From: Promethearchaeota archaeon
Lineage (GTDB): Archaea; Asgardarchaeota; Lokiarchaeia; Sigynarchaeales; MK-D1
DNA length: 7,662 nucleotides
NCBI GenBank assembly: GCA_016839865.1
Contig: JAEOTN010000116.1
Location: 1 to 7,662 of the forward strand
Direction: 5' to 3'
Shown one piece after another: positions 4,296-7,662 of the stretch. The notes beneath the pieces are model-generated. The model ran no database searches. It saw only the letters and a program-made list of their open reading frames with translations, and was not told the DNA's origin. Made by a program: the position numbers and the translations under genes. Position 1 is the first letter of the stretch; each line of letters starts with the position of its first letter.

Positions 4296-6788
4296 ATGTC
4301 TTTAAAAGAAGAAAGTCGGGAAATTTTTCGCACATATGGAATGAATGATGAAGAGATTAACGTTCTTATTGCCTATCTCGGAAATCCCCAGTCCACAGCG
4401 AGTTTCATAGCCACTTATTTAGAGATGAATTATGAGCTAGTGAAAACAATTACCGACAAACTAGTAACGGAGAATTTCCTTAGGGAAATTAAGTCAGATG
4501 TGAAGGTCAGCAGGTACATTCCATTAGAACCATATTTTTCGTTGGTTATTGAAGAATCGAAAAAATTCCGAGGGAAAATTGAAACAATCAAAGATGCTGT
4601 TCTTGAAGATCAATCAAAACGATTTGATAGTCTTGAAACCATTCGAACTACTTCTGTTGGAGAAATTGATGAACGTGTAGAAGGTCAGGTTGAATCATTT
4701 TTTAGAGATTCGGATGAACACGACTCTGATAAACGAGCAGCAATTGAAAAAGCGAAAGATCGATTCACAACCACTGCACGAGAAACTTATACAAAACTGG
4801 AAACTGATGTTCGAGAAGTTGAAGCTAAAGCAGCAGCTCTTTGGGATAATCATTCCAGCAAATTTACTGGTGATAACGACTCTTTAAATACCAAATTAGA
4901 TACGATTTCAGAACAACAAGTTGCAAAAACAGGTGTCTTGGAAACTGATCTGCATTCAATAATTGACACCCTTAATGGTCAATTGAAAGGAATTGCAGAT
5001 GGATTTGTGTCTAATTATGAAGGTGGGATAACCTCAGCAAAGGATGGAATAAACACAATCATATCTGATTTATTAAAGGATTTTGCTGAACGTGTGAGTA
5101 AACTCGAAACTGAAATTAAAAAGCAATTAGATGAACATGTCGAATTTCATAAAGAGCATGCTGAAGCACTCAAACCATCTCTCGAAGAAATTCTTGCGAA
5201 ATATATGGCACGAATGTATGATGTGATTGAAGAGTTAAAGAAAACGATTACAAAATTATTATACGAGCAAGCAGATCATATAAAATCTACGACAGATACC
5301 CTACAAACTCTCTTGAAACAGAATGTCAGCGGATTTGAAGAAAATACTCTAATGCTAATTGATAACTTGGCTGATATTTCCAGTAAACTTTCGGGATTAT
5401 CAAATGATTTAGCAAAACGGGGAAGTGCATTTAAGGCTTTATTTATCGGAAAACATAAAGAATGGAAAGCTTTGAATAAAGAAGTTCGAGAGCGGGTTGG
5501 AAAATTATCCACAACGGTTAAAGAGGGTTTCACAGCTAGTACCTCCGAATATACAGAGAAAAATCAAGCAATTCTTACAGGAGAAAATGATAAATTAAAA
5601 GCAGATACGGATGATTTAGATAAAAAAGCACAAGATTCTGTTAATGTTGAAATGGAAGGATTAGCTGCGGATTTATCTGCAGAAATTGATGCTACTTTTA
5701 CGAAGAATATTGATCACTGCAGAGATACAACAGTAAAACTCAAGGATTTAACTCAAAGCACGCTGGAAACTCATCATACTGAATATGATGCAGCGATATC
5801 CAGGCATTTGAAGTCTGCACTCAGTCATTATGAAGATAGTGATCGTGAAGTAAAACACAAGGTCACTGAATGGTATAGTGAAATGGATAAAGACCACAAT
5901 GTTGCTAAGAATAAAGCTAGTACTGAAACTGCTCAACAAATTACTGATATCAATCATCATCTTGCTGAAACCAAAGAGAAAAATATCGAGCATGCTAAAA
6001 CATTCGAGTCGGATAAGAATGATTTGAAAAATAATCAGAACGAGAAATATAATGGTGCATTGTCACGCTCTGAGAAATATATCAACGATGAGATTGAATT
6101 ATTCCAAAATGAAAGTAAGGAATTGAATGATAAACTCCATGCTATGCTTGAAGATCATAAATCGAAATATCAGGAAAATGCCACTTTCTTGCAGCAATCA
6201 TTAACCCGAACTATTAATGAGAATATTCAAAATACAAAGGACGCAATTGCTGATTTCACATTGCAGTTCATGAATGGAATTGATGAAGCAACTGAAATTG
6301 CATTGAGCAATGAAGAAAAACTCAGCAATATTTTAGAAGCGTCTGCAGCAGTTATTGAAGTCCCAGAAGCCACAACATGGCACATAGTTGGAATGGCTGG
6401 AATAATTGAGTCAATTGCAGATATGTTGGGTCGAGTAAAGAGCTCTGTAATCGTGGTAACACACCAAGTGGTTCCTAAAATAATGGAAACAATGTCACAG
6501 ATGGCTTATACTCGAAAAGCAGCCAGATTCTTCTATACAACTCACTGGACACCTGAATATGAAACTATCTTGCAAAGAATGAAAGCTTTAGGAAACATCC
6601 AATTCCGGCAAATGAAACAACAAGGTAATTTCATTGCAGTGACGAAAGATGCGGAAGAAGTAATTTTAGCACCTTTCTCGAAGAAAGAAGAAGAAATCAT
6701 TGCTGTAGTTTCCACACAAGAGGGTTTCGCACAATTGTATTCTCAGATAATTGGGCCTGTGTTTCAAGCAAATAGCCGACCTATCTAA
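4296..6788 (+). CDS. Large coiled-coil protein with TrmB-like winged-helix head and TrmB-type C-terminal domain
   Basis: I do not recognise a named gene. Residues 1-80 are a TrmB-like winged helix: helix around GMNDEEINVLIAYL (15-28), recognition region around 33-60, and a wing ending RYIPLEPY (73-80). Residues about 85-685 are almost uninterrupted, Glu/Lys/Asp/Ser/Thr-rich helix with few prolines, as in long coiled coils or apolipoprotein-like bundles. Residues about 693-830 form a compact domain (WHIVGMAGIIESIADML at 695-711, SVIVVTHQVV at 717-726, FIAVTKDAEEVILAPF at 779-794, EGFAQLYSQIIGPVF at 809-823). It resembles the PLD-like sensor end of TrmB regulators but lacks HKD catalytic motifs. 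No signal peptide or membrane helix is seen. An ordinary TrmB is about 250-350 residues, so a helical rod of about 600 residues appears inserted between its two halves. Plausible roles are DNA-linked structural scaffold or long-armed regulator; neither is shown. The ATG at 4278 is in frame but stops after three codons, so 4296 is the start. Confidence 0.8.
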   Translation: MSLKEESREIFRTYGMNDEEINVLIAYLGNPQSTASFIATYLEMNYELVKTITDKLVTENFLREIKSDVKVSRYIPLEPYFSLVIEESKKFRGKIETIKDAVLEDQSKRFDSLETIRTTSVGEIDERVEGQVESFFRDSDEHDSDKRAAIEKAKDRFTTTARETYTKLETDVREVEAKAAALWDNHSSKFTGDNDSLNTKLDTISEQQVAKTGVLETDLHSIIDTLNGQLKGIADGFVSNYEGGITSAKDGINTIISDLLKDFAERVSKLETEIKKQLDEHVEFHKEHAEALKPSLEEILAKYMARMYDVIEELKKTITKLLYEQADHIKSTTDTLQTLLKQNVSGFEENTLMLIDNLADISSKLSGLSNDLAKRGSAFKALFIGKHKEWKALNKEVRERVGKLSTTVKEGFTASTSEYTEKNQAILTGENDKLKADTDDLDKKAQDSVNVEMEGLAADLSAEIDATFTKNIDHCRDTTVKLKDLTQSTLETHHTEYDAAISRHLKSALSHYEDSDREVKHKVTEWYSEMDKDHNVAKNKASTETAQQITDINHHLAETKEKNIEHAKTFESDKNDLKNNQNEKYNGALSRSEKYINDEIELFQNESKELNDKLHAMLEDHKSKYQENATFLQQSLTRTINENIQNTKDAIADFTLQFMNGIDEATEIALSNEEKLSNILEASAAVIEVPEATTWHIVGMAGIIESIADMLGRVKSSVIVVTHQVVPKIMETMSQMAYTRKAARFFYTTHWTPEYETILQRMKALGNIQFRQMKQQGNFIAVTKDAEEVILAPFSKKEEEIIAVVSTQEGFAQLYSQIIGPVFQANSRPI

Positions 6789-6797
6789 AACACTAAA

Positions 6798-6818
6798 TTT
6801 TTATTTATTCTTTTTATC
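6798..6818 (+). terminator. T-rich terminator after the coiled-coil gene
   Basis: A T-rich stretch containing T5 at 6798-6802 and T5 or more at 6811-6815 begins 10 bases after the stop codon. No hairpin is evident. It fits archaeal T-tract termination between two converging genes. Confidence 0.5.
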
Positions 6819-6892
6819 TACATCAGAAATTCAATCTTCGATGAAGGAAATAGAACAGGATTTCAGAATGTCATTCAATTAGTAACAGTAGT

Positions 6893-6916
6893 AAAAGAAA
6901 TTAGAAAAGAAAAAAA
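6893..6916 (-). terminator. T-rich terminator of the hexulose-phosphate synthase gene
   Basis: The plus strand is A-rich here, so the minus-strand transcript runs into several T tracts (T6 at its strongest) immediately after the TAA at 6917-6919. It pairs with the plus-strand tract at 6798-6818, leaving about 70 bases between the two converging terminators. Confidence 0.45.
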
Positions 6917-7662
6917 TTATTTCTTAGGAACAGTATCGTCGTCTTCCGAATGTACCCTTTTCAAGTCAATATCGCTCAATCCAGGGATAGTGTTGAGAAC
7001 ATTTCGGACTGCTCGTTTTGGATCTTTTGCACTCGTTATATAACGACCTACAATCAAAATATCTGCGCCCATATCTAATGCATATTGAGCAGTACTCGCA
7101 GTTATCCCTCCTGCAACTGCCACGAGAACACGATCCTTACCACTTACAAGTTTTTTATCTTTGTAGTAATCCTTAATTTCTGCAATTGCAGCCCATCTTT
7201 GTTTTGGATCTACTTTAGTAGCTTCCGTATCAATTCCCTTATGCAAAATGATTACATCAGGAGTTTCTTTAAGCTTGTTTAGTTTCGCAGTAACATTATT
7301 TACTTCCATCATATCAAGAAAAGCATAGATACCTACGCGTTGTGCTTCCATGATGAATTTATCAATTGAGGCAGCGTTAGCTAATCCGCTACAAACAGCA
7401 GCATCAGCAGTCGCATTGAAAGCAAAGTCTACTTCGAGTTTACCGACATCTAATGTCTTTAAATCTGCAACTATAAAAGCTTCTGGAGCTAATTCCCTTA
7501 ATCTCTTAACAACATCGATTCCCTCTTTCTTCAAAAGTGGAGTTCCAACTTCTAAAATTATGCGATCGGATTTCGGGATGTGTTTCATCAACTTTTCGTG
7601 ATATCCAAATGAGGGCTGATCCAAAGCGATCTGCAAGTATGGAGGGCGCCACAATCTTGGAA
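6917..7662 (-). CDS. 3-hexulose-6-phosphate synthase domain, probably the C-terminal half of a Fae-Hps fusion; 5' partial
   Basis: Orotidine-phosphate-decarboxylase-superfamily barrel of the hexulose-6-phosphate synthase (Hps) type, which interconverts ribulose 5-phosphate plus formaldehyde and hexulose 6-phosphate. In archaea it is thought to run towards ribulose 5-phosphate, with Fae capturing the formaldehyde on H4MPT. Numbering from the TTG at 7654: first-strand IALD with Asp12, the catalytic DxKxxD motif ADLKTLD at 63-69 (Asp64, Lys66, Asp69), NATADAAVCSGLA at 80-92, AGGIT at 181-185 and VGR at 202-204 for phosphate binding. ADLKT separates it from true OMP decarboxylases. The frame continues past the TTG to the window edge (PRL before WRPPYLQIALD), so TTG 7654 is not a convincing start. 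The preceding residues look like the linker of Fae-Hps fusions, but Fae itself lies outside the window. The C-terminus is a short charged tail (SEDDD). Confidence 0.85.
   Translation of the reverse strand, partial: PRLWRPPYLQIALDQPSFGYHEKLMKHIPKSDRIILEVGTPLLKKEGIDVVKRLRELAPEAFIVADLKTLDVGKLEVDFAFNATADAAVCSGLANAASIDKFIMEAQRVGIYAFLDMMEVNNVTAKLNKLKETPDVIILHKGIDTEATKVDPKQRWAAIAEIKDYYKDKKLVSGKDRVLVAVAGGITASTAQYALDMGADILIVGRYITSAKDPKRAVRNVLNTIPGLSDIDLKRVHSEDDDTVPKK

Noticed and set aside
5276..5993. Minus-strand open frames inside the coiled-coil gene
   Set aside because: They arise opposite a low-complexity helical coding region and have no start context or domain signature.
6841..6882. A 13-codon ORF in the gap between the converging genes
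   Set aside because: Too short, no promoter or ribosome binding site, and it lies between two terminators.
7652..7654. TTG as the start of the Hps gene
   Set aside because: The frame continues to the window edge with linker-like sequence; archaeal Hps is commonly fused behind Fae.
6917..7662. Orotidine 5'-phosphate decarboxylase
   Set aside because: Same superfamily, but the ADLKTLD motif and the NATADAAVCSGLA segment fit hexulose-6-phosphate synthase instead of the DLKxxDI(P) pattern of OMP decarboxylase.

Overview
The window looks like a piece of an AT-rich archaeal chromosome. It carries an archaeosortase-like membrane protease, an MtrH-family tetrahydromethanopterin (H4MPT) methyltransferase, an archaeal-type hexulose-6-phosphate synthase domain, and a TrmB-like regulator head. 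Genes lack Shine-Dalgarno sequences, have TATA-like boxes about 25-35 bases before their start codons, and end in T-rich tracts. The combination of MtrH without other mtr genes, a Hps domain and a giant coiled-coil winged-helix protein would fit an Asgard archaeon, but that placement is inference and other uncultured archaea are possible. No rRNA, tRNA or CRISPR array is visible.

Layout, left to right on the plus strand: the C-terminal part of an archaeosortase/exosortase-family protein (open at the left edge to 680); a full-length MtrH-family methyltransferase (756-1676); a PfkB/ribokinase-family kinase (1750-2778) ending in a hairpin-plus-T terminator; a tnpA-less, IS1341-type transposon carrying tnpB (about 2933-4154) with a recognisable right end and omega-RNA hairpin (to about 4209); then an 830-residue protein (4296-6788) with a TrmB-like winged helix, roughly 600 residues of predicted helix and a TrmB-type C-terminal domain. 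On the minus strand, converging on it, is the 3' part of a hexulose-6-phosphate synthase gene (6917 to the right edge), probably the second half of a Fae-Hps fusion.

MtrH and Hps (with Fae, if fused) both belong to C1 chemistry on H4MPT: MtrH moves methyl groups to or from the pterin, and Hps/Fae makes pentose phosphate while capturing formaldehyde as methylene-H4MPT. The PfkB kinase may feed sugar or nucleoside metabolism; its substrate cannot be read from the sequence. T tracts separate the genes, so most are probably transcribed singly.

The points most worth attention are the coiled-coil TrmB-like protein, which has the plan of a DNA-binding structural or sensing protein rather than an ordinary regulator; the tnpB gene, whose conserved N-terminus is one base out of frame with its apparent ATG; and the palindrome that begins exactly at the transposon right end, inside the promoter region of the coiled-coil gene.
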